A program made the translations under genes and the position numbers. The notes below the pieces were generated by a model, which worked only from the letters and a program-made list of their open reading frames with translations, searched no databases and was not told the DNA's origin. DNA of 64,000 nt from Trueperella sp. (GTDB lineage Bacteria; Actinomycetota; Actinomycetes; Actinomycetales; Actinomycetaceae): NCBI GenBank assembly GCA_030532125.1, contig JAUNLU010000001.1, forward strand, positions 175,860-239,859, written 5' to 3'. Below are positions 43,318-53,960 of this stretch, piece after piece (positions within the stretch are counted from its first letter, which is position 1; each line of letters starts with the position of its first letter).

Positions 43318-44361
43318 ATGTCTACTGAAATTCCCCAGTGGGCTGTCCAAGCATTTGTGCGTAGTGCACAAGAGGCGGGAGCAACTGCTTCGCCCACTGA
43401 ACTGGTGGAAATATCCAATGAACTCCTGGCCTATTGGAGAGGCCCGGGGCGGTATTACCATACCGAGCGCCACCTATTTGATTTGCTGAAGCGGATAGAC
43501 ACTGTAGCTCCGGAAACCCAGAATGCTAGTTTGGTGCGCTTGGCTGCCTGGGGGCATGGCGTAGTGTTTTCTACCGCTGACCAGGATGTTTATACCCGAA
43601 ACGGCGGCGAAAACTATCTAGCTTCTGCCGAGCTAGCTACCAAAATATACTCGCAGATCGGCATTCCGGCTGATTCAGTTTCCCGGATTGCGGAGCTGAT
43701 TACTGGGATGCGGCATCGCCCCAGTGCAGAGGCACATTCTCTAACTGATTCTAAAATTTTTGAGCGCATTGATATTGACCAGTTGGCGTTGAACGATGCC
43801 CACCGGGGCGCGTTGGCAGCACAACCGCAGAGCTATAAAAAATACTTAGCGCGGGTCTGCCAGGAATACTCGGACATCCCGCGGGAACACTTTATTGCCA
43901 CCCGGAAAGAAATAGTTACCCGACTATTGGCGCGGAAGCATCTGTTCCTATCTCCACTGGCCGCACAGTGGGAGCAACAGGCGCGGGAAAATTTGACGGC
44001 AGAGCTGGAACGGCTAGACGCCATATTGCGAAACGGTTCCGGTTTTGACCAGATGGCAGATACCAAGAATCAACTTGCTCAACGGGAAATCGCTGATGCG
44101 GTACAGGCAGAATCACACAGCCGCCAGTTAGCGGAGGACTGTTTGCCTGAGGAATACCTGTGTGCTCCCTCAGCTACTGAGCTGTCCCGCTCGTCCCTAG
44201 AAGATGAGCCGGAAGCTACCGAATGGGCCACCCCGGCAGCTCCTATTTCAGCAGATGAGGCTGCGGCAGCGCAGCGGGAACAGATTGCCCGGGAGTCTCG
44301 GGAGCTGATCGAAGATCGCCAACGCTTCGCTGCGGAAAAGCGCACTGCCAATAAGAAGTAA
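43318..44361 (+). CDS. HD-superfamily-like protein lacking the HD aspartate
   Basis: Protein of 347 residues similar to predicted HD-type phosphohydrolases of the COG4339 kind. RYYHTERHLFDLLKRID supplies the first histidines, and LVRLAAWGHGVVFSTADQDV is the HD position. Relatives read WFHDAVYD there, so the key Asp is Gly here. ITGMRHRPS, then DIDQLALN with DxDL-like Asp residues, follow. The C-terminal 110 residues are a Glu/Ala/Arg-rich coiled coil (AAAQREQIARESRELIEDRQ). The ATG at 43318 has the ribosome site cggagg. Divergent from the SDR gene. It may be a non-catalytic binding protein. Confidence 0.75.
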   Translation: MSTEIPQWAVQAFVRSAQEAGATASPTELVEISNELLAYWRGPGRYYHTERHLFDLLKRIDTVAPETQNASLVRLAAWGHGVVFSTADQDVYTRNGGENYLASAELATKIYSQIGIPADSVSRIAELITGMRHRPSAEAHSLTDSKIFERIDIDQLALNDAHRGALAAQPQSYKKYLARVCQEYSDIPREHFIATRKEIVTRLLARKHLFLSPLAAQWEQQARENLTAELERLDAILRNGSGFDQMADTKNQLAQREIADAVQAESHSRQLAEDCLPEEYLCAPSATELSRSSLEDEPEATEWATPAAPISADEAAAAQREQIARESRELIEDRQRFAAEKRTANKK

Positions 44362-44376
44362 CTAAGTTAGAAATTA

Positions 44377-44415
44377 AAAATTGGCGGGAGACCTGTTAGG
44401 CCTCCCGCCAATTTT
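44377..44415. terminator. Bidirectional terminator between the HD-like gene and groEL
   Basis: AAAATTGGCGGGAG pairs with CTCCCGCCAATTTT around an 11-base loop. A/T tracts lie on both sides, suiting both convergent genes. Confidence 0.9.
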
Positions 44416-44463
44416 AGTTATTGCTAGCCCACTAAATATTAGCTGGCTGCTAACTATCGGGCT

Positions 44464-46146
<1,683 letters not shown>

Positions 46147-46198
46147 CTAAGCTTGCCGTTCATTTCCCGACCAGCCGTGCGCCTCACCGACTGCACAG

Positions 46199-46225
46199 TT
46201 ATCACTCTCTAGATTTGAGTGCTAA
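46199..46225. promoter_or_regulatory. CIRCE operator 1 (HrcA site)
   Basis: TTATCACTC-N9-GAGTGCTAA, one mismatch from the CIRCE consensus TTAGCACTC-N9-GAGTGCTAA. Confidence 0.92.
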
Positions 46226-46232
46226 TTCGATT

Positions 46233-46259
46233 CTGGCACTCTCCGCACGCGAGTGCAAG
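46233..46259. promoter_or_regulatory. CIRCE operator 2 (HrcA site, divergent copy)
   Basis: CTGGCACTC-N9-GAGTGCAAG, with intact GCACTC/GAGTGC cores and correct spacing, begins seven bases after CIRCE 1. Confidence 0.8.
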
Positions 46260-46312
46260 ACGTGTTTGGTGACTTTCGCCAATAGTGGAGTGAGGTAGGC
46301 TCAACTTTCGGG

Positions 46313-46903
46313 TTACCGCGCCACCACGACGACGGCGTAGTTTCCGGCGCGCTGCGCATCTTCCACTACATTCTGATACCCCAGTTTTGCCGCCACATCC
46401 TGGGCAGTGGCTGCGTCGCCTGGCGTGGCATAGTAAACCGTGGATTCTGCCGGCTCGGCGCCGCCTGCGTAGTTGTCAGCAGCCACGTTGGCATATCCTG
46501 CCTGGTTGAGCACTGCCCGCTTTTGCGCAGCAAAGCCGTTAGTGCCGCGGGCATTGAGCACTAAAATTTGCGCTGCCATATCCGGCACAGGCGCTGGTTC
46601 CGGCTCCGGTTCGGGCTCTGGTTCAGGTTCCGGTTCGGGTGCAGGTTCTTCAGCATTTTGCGCATCTGCCGGTTCTTCGGACTGCGTGGAAACCTGCTTT
46701 TCCGGGGTAACTAATGGATCCACCCCCGCGTTGGCCAATATTTTCCCCACGCCGACGCCGAGCACTGGCGCCAGAATTAGCACCAGCACTAACGCGATTA
46801 CCCATGGGCGCGATGATTTTGGCTGCCGATGCGCGCCGCGAGTATTGCGCTCGGCTGCCAGCTGATCAAATTCGTCTTCTGGATAGTTATTAGCCACGTG
46901 CAC
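46313..46903 (-). CDS. Membrane-anchored LytR_C-domain protein
   Basis: Protein of 196 residues. A cytoplasmic N-terminus precedes one helix (PWVIALVLVLILAPVLGVGV). A rigid linker of repeated Pro-Glu (eight or so PE units near residues 87-106) leads to a C-terminal LytR_C domain. That domain has ILVLNARGTNGFAAQKRAVL, STVYYATPGDAATAQDVA and NYAVVVVA. LytR_C domains bind cell-wall-related ligands or proteins and occur in actinobacterial envelopes. The start is a GTG at 46903 with aggtagg upstream. It is encoded on the strand of DUF3263. Confidence 0.88.
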   Translation of the reverse strand: MHVANNYPEDEFDQLAAERNTRGAHRQPKSSRPWVIALVLVLILAPVLGVGVGKILANAGVDPLVTPEKQVSTQSEEPADAQNAEEPAPEPEPEPEPEPEPEPAPVPDMAAQILVLNARGTNGFAAQKRAVLNQAGYANVAADNYAGGAEPAESTVYYATPGDAATAQDVAAKLGYQNVVEDAQRAGNYAVVVVAR

Positions 46904-47006
46904 AGCCTACCTGTTTAGGGTTACGCACGGGAGTAACGCGCAGGCGCGCGGCTAATTGCACACCCCGCTCTATTTTCCAGCTAGCTCAGCGCCCAATCCA
47001 GCTAGC

Positions 47007-47264
47007 TCAGCTGCGCTCAGCTAAGCGCTGGTCGCGCAGTTCCCGCAGCCGTCCAATTAGCGCTGGATCTGCACGCCATACGCGCGGTGAATCCAACATC
47101 TGGGAGAGCAAAAGATAGTAGCGAGTGGGGGTAATACCCACGTGCTCTCGGATTGCTTGGTCTCGCGTTTTTGCGATTCGCCACCAGGATCGCTCCACTT
47201 CGAGAATTCGGGTTTCTAGCTCGCTGAGCCCGGCGGGGGCAGAGTTTTCTGCTTCTGGAACCAT
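47007..47264 (-). CDS. DUF3263-family protein
   Basis: Small actinobacterial protein of 85 residues. The conserved core runs ILEVERSWWRIAKTRDQAIR, then HVGITPTRYYLLLSQMLDSP, with a helix-turn-helix-like PTRYYLLLSQML. This family usually neighbours LytR_C and ung genes, as here. A DNA-binding or regulatory role is suspected but not established. The start is the ATG at 47264 after ggggggtat. Confidence 0.9.
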   Translation of the reverse strand: MVPEAENSAPAGLSELETRILEVERSWWRIAKTRDQAIREHVGITPTRYYLLLSQMLDSPRVWRADPALIGRLRELRDQRLAERS

Positions 47265-47362
47265 ATACCCCCCTGAACTAGACTGCCGGTTATCAAATTC
47301 TACCGAGACGCTAGACTTAACGCGGAAGCAACGAACACACTAGGCAAAGCGGCAAAGTAGCA

Positions 47363-48040
47363 ATGAACGAACCGAAGTTACCGATTGCCCCCGACTGGGC
47401 GGCAGCGCTCCAGCCCGTGGCGGAACAAATCCACGAAATGGGGAATTTTTTGCGGGAAGAGATTGCCGCTGGCCATCCTTATACCCCGGCCGGGAAAAAC
47501 ATTTTGCGTGCTTTCACCTATCCAATGGCACAGGTAAAAGTATTGATCGTTGGGCAGGACCCCTATCCGACGCCGGGGCACGCCGTCGGTCTTTCTTTCT
47601 CAGTTGACCCGGAGGTGCACCCGCTACCTGGTTCACTCCGCAATATCTATCGGGAACTGGCAGCCGATCTGGGCATTCCACCCGCACCTACTGGGGATCT
47701 GACTCCGTGGTGTGATTCGGGAGTGATGCTGCTGAACCGAGTGCTCACCACACGGCGAGGGGTGGCCAATGCTCACCGCAACAAAGGCTGGGAAGCCGTC
47801 ACTGAGCACGCAATCCGCGCACTGGTAGCCCGCGGGGGTCCGCTGGTGGCGATTCTGTGGGGGCGGCAAGCACAAGAGCTAGTTCCACTACTGGGGGATA
47901 CGCCGCGGATTGAGTCAGCACATCCGTCACCACTTTCAGCCTCACGCGGATTCTTCGGTTCTCGGCCGTTTTCGCGCGCCAATGAACTGCTTATCGCGCA
48001 GGGGGCAGCCCCGATCGATTGGCGGATTGTGCGCAACTGA
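47363..48040 (+). CDS. ung: Uracil-DNA glycosylase, family 1
   Basis: Base-excision-repair enzyme of 225 residues that removes uracil from DNA. The water-activating loop is [21 protein letters not shown] (GQDPYP), the middle is [22 protein letters not shown], and the minor-groove loop is [21 protein letters not shown] (HPSPLSA). Family-1 length and motif spacing are normal. It is divergent from DUF3263, and its ribosome site is weak. Confidence 0.96.
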   Translation: MNEPKLPIAPDWAAALQPVAEQIHEMGNFLREEIAAGHPYTPAGKNILRAFTYPMAQVKVLIVGQDPYPTPGHAVGLSFSVDPEVHPLPGSLRNIYRELAADLGIPPAPTGDLTPWCDSGVMLLNRVLTTRRGVANAHRNKGWEAVTEHAIRALVARGGPLVAILWGRQAQELVPLLGDTPRIESAHPSPLSASRGFFGSRPFSRANELLIAQGAAPIDWRIVRN

Positions 48041-48219
48041 TTCAGTTCGGCAGCTCATTTGATTGGCGAGTAGTGCGGGTCTGATTCGAGCAGCGGCGCA
48101 AGCGCCTGCAACGAAAATTGCCACAGCCAAAACAGATACTTGCAATTTCGATACTTAAATTTGGGAGAATTCGCAAAATTACCTGAGTCATTACTCATCA
48201 TCTTTGCTAAGATTTGCGT

Positions 48220-49968
48220 ATGAATCCAACAAGTGCACCTTCAAAAGACACCTACGACGTAGTAGTTGTCGGTACCGGCGCTGCCGGTCTTTCCGCATCG
48301 TTAACCGCGGCTCGCCGCGGCCTCTCCACTCTCTTGGTTGAGAAAGCTCCACAATGGGGTGGATCCACTTCCAAATCGGCTGGCATGGTCTGGGTACCAG
48401 GGAACAACGTATTCCGTTCCGTAGGTGGTCATGACTCCATCGAACTCGGCCGGCAATACATGAAAGCCACCGTCGGCGACACCACTTCGGACGAAATGAT
48501 CGACGCTTTCTTGACGGAAGGCACCAAGTGTATGGACTTCCTGACGGCGTCCTGCTCTGGTCTGAACTTCCGCCACATGCAGGGCTACCCGGACTACTGG
48601 CTGGATGCCCCAGGCGCTGCTAAGCAGGGCCGCGGCGTTGAGGCTGGCAATTACGACAGCCGCCGGCTAGGAGAATGGGAAAAGACCCATATCCCGGCCT
48701 ACTTCCGCCCGGTTATCCACATGGATATGAACTCCTTCGATTCGCCGTACATGATCCTCATGATGTCTGACCTACGCCCGTGGGTTCGCATCATGAAGCT
48801 CGGCCTGCGCAATATCCCGCAGTGGCTGCGCGGCGAAAAGACCCTGACCATGGGTGCTGCGCTGACCGGCTCCATTATGGAAGCCGTCCTCAAGGCAGGC
48901 GTAGAAGTCAAGCTCGAAACCCCGCTCGAAGATCTCGTCTTCACGGGCGACCGCTGCACCGGCGTCATCGTCAGCCAGCGCGGAGAAAAGATCCAGGTCA
49001 ATGCCACACACGGCGTCATCCTGGGTTGTGGCGGCTTCGAGCGCAATGCTGAAATGCGCCAGAAGTACCAGCGCCACCCGATCAATGGCACCTGGACCCT
49101 CGGCGTCGAAACCAACACTGGTGACGGCATCGAGATCGGCGTCAAGCACGGCGCAGCTATTGACAACATGGCAGACGCTATTTGGTCGCCAGTTATCCAG
49201 CTGCCGATTGTCCGCAAGGGCTTCAACCCGGTAGTTATTGACGACGAAGAACGCTACATCGTGCCAGACCGCTCGCTACCACACACCATGATCGTGAACG
49301 GTGAGGGCAAGCGCTTCATGAACGAAGCTCTGCCGTACTGTACTGCTGGTCAGCGCCTATACGGTGGGCACTTCGGCAAGGGCGAAGGCGACGCCGAAAA
49401 CCTGCCAGCTTGGCTGATCTTCGATAGCCAGTTCCGCAAGAAGTACATCTTCGCATACGGTTACCTGCCGTTTATGTCGCTGCCAGATGAATGGTACGAA
49501 TCCGGCGCCGTCAAGAAGGCAGATACGCTCGAAGAGCTGGCTGCCATGATTGATGTTCCGGTAGACAAGCTGCGGGAAACCACGGAAACCTTCAACCGCT
49601 ACGCCCGCAATGGCGTGGATGAGGACTTCCACCGCGGTGAAGATGAACACGACTTCTTCTACGGCGACCGTTACCACAAGCCCAACCCGAGCTTGGGTCC
49701 GATCGAAAAGGGTCCGTTCTACGCGACCGCCGTCTACCCTGGCGATATCGGCACTTCGGGCGGCCTAGTTATTGACACCAAGGCGCGGGTAACTCGCCCA
49801 GATGGCTCAGTTATCGAGGGCCTGTACGCAGCTGGTAACACCACCAAGTCGGTAGTGGGGCACACCTACACCGCAGGCGGTACTTCCATCGGCGCGGCTC
49901 TGGTATTCGGCCACATTGCTGCGAACCATATTGCGGATCAACTCCCGCATGAAATGGTCGCACACTGA
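48220..49968 (+). CDS. 3-ketosteroid-dehydrogenase-like FAD flavoprotein
   Basis: FAD enzyme of 582 residues of the succinate dehydrogenase/KstD superfamily. The dinucleotide fold is VVVVGTGAAGLSASLTAARR, followed by VEKAPQWGGSTSKSAGMVWVPGN. The substrate and FAD part near the C-terminus is YAAGNTTKSVVGHTYTAGGTSIGAALVFG. The Tyr and Gly of the TYTAGGTS block correspond to catalytic positions of 3-ketosteroid-delta1-dehydrogenases. It has no signal peptide or heme domain, unlike secreted fumarate reductases. The start is the ATG at 48220. A strong terminator follows, and an SDR gene faces it. The substrate is inferred by family only. Confidence 0.82.
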   Translation: MNPTSAPSKDTYDVVVVGTGAAGLSASLTAARRGLSTLLVEKAPQWGGSTSKSAGMVWVPGNNVFRSVGGHDSIELGRQYMKATVGDTTSDEMIDAFLTEGTKCMDFLTASCSGLNFRHMQGYPDYWLDAPGAAKQGRGVEAGNYDSRRLGEWEKTHIPAYFRPVIHMDMNSFDSPYMILMMSDLRPWVRIMKLGLRNIPQWLRGEKTLTMGAALTGSIMEAVLKAGVEVKLETPLEDLVFTGDRCTGVIVSQRGEKIQVNATHGVILGCGGFERNAEMRQKYQRHPINGTWTLGVETNTGDGIEIGVKHGAAIDNMADAIWSPVIQLPIVRKGFNPVVIDDEERYIVPDRSLPHTMIVNGEGKRFMNEALPYCTAGQRLYGGHFGKGEGDAENLPAWLIFDSQFRKKYIFAYGYLPFMSLPDEWYESGAVKKADTLEELAAMIDVPVDKLRETTETFNRYARNGVDEDFHRGEDEHDFFYGDRYHKPNPSLGPIEKGPFYATAVYPGDIGTSGGLVIDTKARVTRPDGSVIEGLYAAGNTTKSVVGHTYTAGGTSIGAALVFGHIAANHIADQLPHEMVAH

Positions 49969-49985
49969 TCAGTAATTGACTAACG

Positions 49986-50024
49986 GTTGGGGCGTAGCGA
50001 GTTTCTCGCTACGCCCCAACTTTT
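49986..50024. terminator. Strong bidirectional terminator
   Basis: GTTGGGGCGTAGCGAG and CTCGCTACGCCCCAAC pair perfectly around TTT, followed by TTTT. It lies between the flavoprotein and SDR genes. Confidence 0.95.
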
Positions 50025-50049
50025 ATCCCGATTAACGATGCCGCACTAA

Positions 50050-50913
50050 TTACTTTTTGTGGGCATCACGCTTCAGCAATAGCTCAGCCGGATCTTTTCC
50101 AGAGCGCAGATACGCCGAAACTTTCTTCTGTTCTTTAATACCGTTTCGCACCAGAGTTGGTGCCAGTAGCGCATTTAGCTTCGGGAACAGATCCCCGATC
50201 CGAAGTTGGAATCTACGGCTGCGCGGCACTACCCACACCAAATGAGGTTTATCTAGGAGCTTGTCAAAGTGCCGCGCCACTTCTTCTGGTGCAGTCAAAT
50301 GGCCGTGATAGAAAGACATCGCATAGTCCGGGTCATCTGCCACGTTGTAGAGCATCGGCGTCCAAATTCCATCTGGGCACAGACATGATATTTTAATGTT
50401 CTTGATGCCTGCCACCCGCAGATCAGAAACTGTGGATAGGCTGAAGCCCATTGCAGCGTGCTTGGACGCGATATAGACCCCTTCCCCTGGTCCAGCAGTT
50501 AGCCCAGCACTCGAAATCACTTGCACAATATGGCCGCCCCGATCCTGCTGCATAGCTCTGATGGCCACCACTGTTCCATTCATTAGACCCGTGGCGTTAA
50601 TGTCCATCATGAAGTCGCGGGTCTTTTTGTCCTGCTCCCAAGTGGGACCAGCTCGCAAAACTCCAGCATTATTAACCCAAATATCCAGCCCGCCTGCTTC
50701 CGCAATTATGCGATCACAGCACGCCTGCATCTGTTCTTCATCGCGCACATCTACTTGCATCGCGATAGTTCCACCGCCTAGTTCGGCGGCAGTTTCCTCG
50801 GCACCTGCAATATCGACATCGGCAATTAAAACTTTATATCCGCGATCAACCAAAACTTGGGCAAAGCATTTACCCATTCCCTTGGCTCCACCCGTTATAA
50901 CAGCACCCCGCAC
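50050..50913 (-). CDS. SDR family oxidoreductase, hydroxysteroid-dehydrogenase-like
   Basis: Short-chain dehydrogenase of 287 residues. The cofactor motif AVITGGAKGMGKCFAQVLVD ends strand 2 with an Asp-rich LIADVDIAG, indicating NAD(H). NNAGVLRAG follows, the catalytic Ser lies in VISSAGLTAG and Tyr-x3-Lys in GVYIASKHAAMG. A C-terminal extension (KPHLVWVVPRSRRFQLRIG) is typical of membrane-proximal, lipid-like substrate SDRs. The GTG start has aggaggctacc upstream. It converges with the KstD-like gene and shares a terminator with it; a common substrate class is possible. Confidence 0.88.
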   Translation of the reverse strand: MRGAVITGGAKGMGKCFAQVLVDRGYKVLIADVDIAGAEETAAELGGGTIAMQVDVRDEEQMQACCDRIIAEAGGLDIWVNNAGVLRAGPTWEQDKKTRDFMMDINATGLMNGTVVAIRAMQQDRGGHIVQVISSAGLTAGPGEGVYIASKHAAMGFSLSTVSDLRVAGIKNIKISCLCPDGIWTPMLYNVADDPDYAMSFYHGHLTAPEEVARHFDKLLDKPHLVWVVPRSRRFQLRIGDLFPKLNALLAPTLVRNGIKEQKKVSAYLRSGKDPAELLLKRDAHKK

Positions 50914-51071
50914 GGTAGCCTCCTAATTCACCATCACCCCGTTGTGATGTGCGTCTCACTCTAATCCGGGTGGCTAACTACTGCAAGAGAAAAGTTGCAT
51001 ATCGGTGTATGGGGATGTCAGCATTTATGCAAAAATTACCTAATCTAGGTAGTTCAGCCCAAAAATATCTG

Positions 51072-51143
51072 AGCCCCCTGTCGGATTTGAACCGACGACC
51101 GCTTGTTTACAAGACAAGTGCTCTACCACTGAGCTAAGGAGGC
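51072..51143 (-). tRNA. tRNA-Thr(TGT)
   Basis: Minus-strand cloverleaf. The acceptor GCCTCCT pairs with AGGGGGC, with wobble pairs. The anticodon stem CTTGT/ACAAG encloses the loop CTTGTAA (anticodon TGT), and the T-arm contains GGTTCGAATCC. Confidence 0.94.
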
Positions 51144-51209
51144 AATAGCTAAGCTACTAATCAGTTGCGTAACTGAATTAGTAGCTTAGCTGAGGAGATC
51201 ACCTAAAAT

Positions 51210-52052
51210 CTAATTTCCTGCTTTGGCGGCCGCATTTTGCAGCAATTTCTCAACGCTGCCGTTTTCACCCAGCCAGCTGCCATCTTCGGCGTCGTTAACC
51301 GTAATGGTCGGCGTCGCAGTGAAACCGCGATCGCGGAACTGTTCATTGGTTTTATCGGAAAGCGCTAGCCAATCGTCTGACATAATCGTATCGGCAAGAT
51401 CCTTAACTACATCTTCCGGTACCCCAAGCTGCTGGGCAGCATTCGCGATATCAACTGGGTTCGGCATTGCCTGAGTCTGGCTAGCTTGCATACCCAACTG
51501 CATCAACGAGTCGTTAAACTGCCAGGTAAATTCCGGAGCATAAGTGGCCACATAGTAGACCGCTGCGGCAGCCTGCCGAGAATACGCGGTATTCAGGGTC
51601 GAAACCGGGTAGATCTTGAAATTCAGCTCGCCCTTAGTGTCATAGTCCTTGAATAGGCTGCCGTAGTTAATCGTCATCCGCTGGCAACCGGGGCACATCA
51701 TATCGGACCAAACCCCAACTACCGGAATATCCGCTGTAGTTTCCCCAGCTTTTCCGCTGGCACCCACGTAGATGCCCATATCCTCGGTATCGACATTCTG
51801 CAGCTCCAGTGCCCGAACTTCGCCACCATAGTTACCTGCCGCTTCAGAGTCAGACGAAGTAAGCACCTTGACCACTGCGAATACCAGTAGTGCTACCAGC
51901 AGCACCGCACCAACTATCATGAAAATGCGGTTGCGTTTGGCACGTTTCGCTTCTTGTTCGCGCAGAATACGCGCTTTTTCCCGAGCTTCTTCCCGGCGCT
52001 GCTGCTTGTTCTTCTTAGCGCTGCTCATCCCTGGCGTTTGCTTACCTGCCAT
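51210..52052 (-). CDS. Membrane-anchored DsbA-like thioredoxin-fold protein
   Basis: Protein of about 280 residues from the ATG at 52052, which has gggagcca upstream. A Lys/Arg/Glu-rich cytoplasmic coiled coil leads to one helix (IFMIVGAVLLVALLVFAVVKVL). The extracytoplasmic thioredoxin fold has the active site MMCPGCQRM (CPGC) and cis-Pro in GFTATPTITVND. It resembles actinobacterial DsbA/MdbA oxidoreductases that fold secreted proteins such as pili and toxins. The CPGC pair is unlike the more common CPHC, suggesting a different redox potential. The kinase gene lies immediately upstream on the same strand. Confidence 0.92.
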   Translation of the reverse strand: MAGKQTPGMSSAKKNKQQRREEAREKARILREQEAKRAKRNRIFMIVGAVLLVALLVFAVVKVLTSSDSEAAGNYGGEVRALELQNVDTEDMGIYVGASGKAGETTADIPVVGVWSDMMCPGCQRMTINYGSLFKDYDTKGELNFKIYPVSTLNTAYSRQAAAAVYYVATYAPEFTWQFNDSLMQLGMQASQTQAMPNPVDIANAAQQLGVPEDVVKDLADTIMSDDWLALSDKTNEQFRDRGFTATPTITVNDAEDGSWLGENGSVEKLLQNAAAKAGN

Positions 52053-52153
52053 TGGCTCCCTAACGGTAGTCTGTACGGTTTTGAACATTATTGATCATAG
52101 CGCCCGGATCGGGAGTTGTCAGGGCTTGAGATACCGCTTTGTGCGATACTGAC

Positions 52154-53758
52154 CTACCACGGCCAGGCCTCCAACGGCGTCAAATTCACGGTGCCGATCT
52201 CGCGAGCTGCCACTGCCACCCCGAGAATCACCACCGAAGTAATCAGTATCCAGAACAAGTGATAGCCCCGGTTGGGAGCTAATTCGGCGAGTATTACATC
52301 AGCACCGCCGCGCCCCAGCGGCACCAGCCCCCACAGCGTCAGCATTCCGGCTCCTACAGCGACACCCGATACCCCCGGCAGCGCGGTAGGTAGCAGTATA
52401 TTGGCTACTGCTCCGGCCAGGTATGCCACCGCCAATGCCACTACTGCCGCGAGCGCCACCCAGACGACCGCTTTTAGCAGCGCCCACGGGAACCGCATCA
52501 CCATCCGGAGCGCGTCATTACTAGCAGGTCCGCCTCGGCGGATGCGCAACTTACGCAAAGCGGCGTCGGTATCTCCCACTATTTGTGCAATAAGAGCCAA
52601 CCCCACAGCTGCTCCAGCGGCAATTGCCGGCTGTATCGTTCCCACTGCGATCAAAACTAATCCCAACAGCAACCGCAGTACCCGGAATTTCGGGGGTGGC
52701 ACCGCCCAATAAGGGAGCGGGCTCTCCGCCACTGGTGCAGGCACTGTTTGTGGGTAGGTGCCAGGTACTAAGGAAGCCGGAGTTGGGACTGGATAAGACT
52801 GGGGATAGTGTTCTGGCGACGCCGCCAATGGTTGGGTTGCCGCTGCAACTGGTTGGGTTGCCAAATAGATCGGTTGCGTAGCAGCCTCAACCGGCTGGGT
52901 AACCGCGGCTACTTGCTGGGTGGCTGCTGCAACCGGTTGGGTAACCGCAGTATTATTCCCTTGCGCTGCGACTGCGAAAATCTCATCCAACAGCGTTTCA
53001 TAACTAGCGCGACCAGCCGCTGCACCCGGCGTCCCCGCCCGCAAAGCCGTAGCAAACGCCGTCTGCAATCGTTGCGGCAAACCGGTTAAGTCCGGCTCGC
53101 CGTGCAGCACTTGATTCATCACCACTGCCGGCGCACCGGCGCCAAACGGCGGACGTCCCGTAGCAGCAAACGCCAAAACAGCAGCCATCGCCCACCAGTC
53201 GGCGTCTTCATCGGGCGATTGGCCGCGCAGCACTCGCGGGTCACAGTAACCTGGCGTATGCGTCACGTAGCCCTGCCGGGTAATGCGCAGATCGTCACCC
53301 AGCTGCGCGATTCCGAAGTCAATCAGCACCGGGCCATTTTCCCCGATCATCACATTAGAGGGCTTCAAATCGCGGTGCAGCACCCCAACGCTGTGAATTG
53401 CTGCCAGGGCTTCACCTAGTTCCTCCCCTAACTGCGCTAAATCTGTGCCGAAGTAGGCGCCGGATGTCTGCACATCAGCAGCTAACGTGGGGCCCTCAAT
53501 CAGCTCAGTTACCAGGAAAACTTCGTCTTGTTCAGTTTCGGCGTCCAAAATTTGGGCCACATATGGGCCACACACTCGCTGCATCATCTGCACTTCGCGG
53601 CGTAGCCGGTCCCGCGAGCTAGGGTCTTCCGCGAGGGCGGGATGTAAAAGCTTGAGGGCGACCGGGTTTCCGCCGGCATCATAGGCGCGATACACCGTGG
53701 ACATCCCACCAGAACCTATGCGCTCTACCAGGCGATATCCGCCGAGTTCTCTAATCAC
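52154..53758 (-). CDS. Membrane serine/threonine protein kinase
   Basis: Hanks-type kinase of about 534 residues. The start preferred is the GTG at 53758, with the excellent ribosome site ggagggaggtgcc. The kinase domain (about 1-270) has the P-loop RIGSGGMSTVYRA, VALKLL (Lys), HRDLKPSNV (catalytic Asp), IDFGIAQLG (DFG) and GYCDPRVLRG. A juxtamembrane linker carries six 7-residue TQPxxxx repeats. The C-terminal part has about six membrane helices (LLLGLVLIAVGTIQPAIAAG and others) instead of PASTA sensor domains. The multi-helix tail resembles less-studied PknL/PknD relatives. The ligand is unknown. Confidence 0.9.
   Translation of the reverse strand: MIRELGGYRLVERIGSGGMSTVYRAYDAGGNPVALKLLHPALAEDPSSRDRLRREVQMMQRVCGPYVAQILDAETEQDEVFLVTELIEGPTLAADVQTSGAYFGTDLAQLGEELGEALAAIHSVGVLHRDLKPSNVMIGENGPVLIDFGIAQLGDDLRITRQGYVTHTPGYCDPRVLRGQSPDEDADWWAMAAVLAFAATGRPPFGAGAPAVVMNQVLHGEPDLTGLPQRLQTAFATALRAGTPGAAAGRASYETLLDEIFAVAAQGNNTAVTQPVAAATQQVAAVTQPVEAATQPIYLATQPVAAATQPLAASPEHYPQSYPVPTPASLVPGTYPQTVPAPVAESPLPYWAVPPPKFRVLRLLLGLVLIAVGTIQPAIAAGAAVGLALIAQIVGDTDAALRKLRIRRGGPASNDALRMVMRFPWALLKAVVWVALAAVVALAVAYLAGAVANILLPTALPGVSGVAVGAGMLTLWGLVPLGRGGADVILAELAPNRGYHLFWILITSVVILGVAVAAREIGTVNLTPLEAWPW
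52817..52942 (-). repeat. Six tandem 21-bp units encoding TQPxxxx heptads in the kinase linker
   Basis: Six consecutive units begin TQP or TQQ (TQPVAAA, TQQVAAV, TQPVEAA, TQPIYLA, TQPVAAA, TQPLAAS) without gaps, so 42 residues equal 126 bases exactly. Confidence 0.92.
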
Positions 53759-53960
53759 GGCACCTCCCTCCACACTTGGCAACTCTAACACCGCAGCTAT
53801 GCCAGCCCTGATTTAACGCGGATTGTGGCAGCACCGAACATTGCGCGACTAGAGTGCCTGTGCCAGAATTGAACCGCGCACCGTGCGCACGGTCGGCGCC
53901 GCAGCTGACCACTCCTCTACTCGGATCGTCCGGCACGTACCTGCCGGTGGAAGGAAAATC

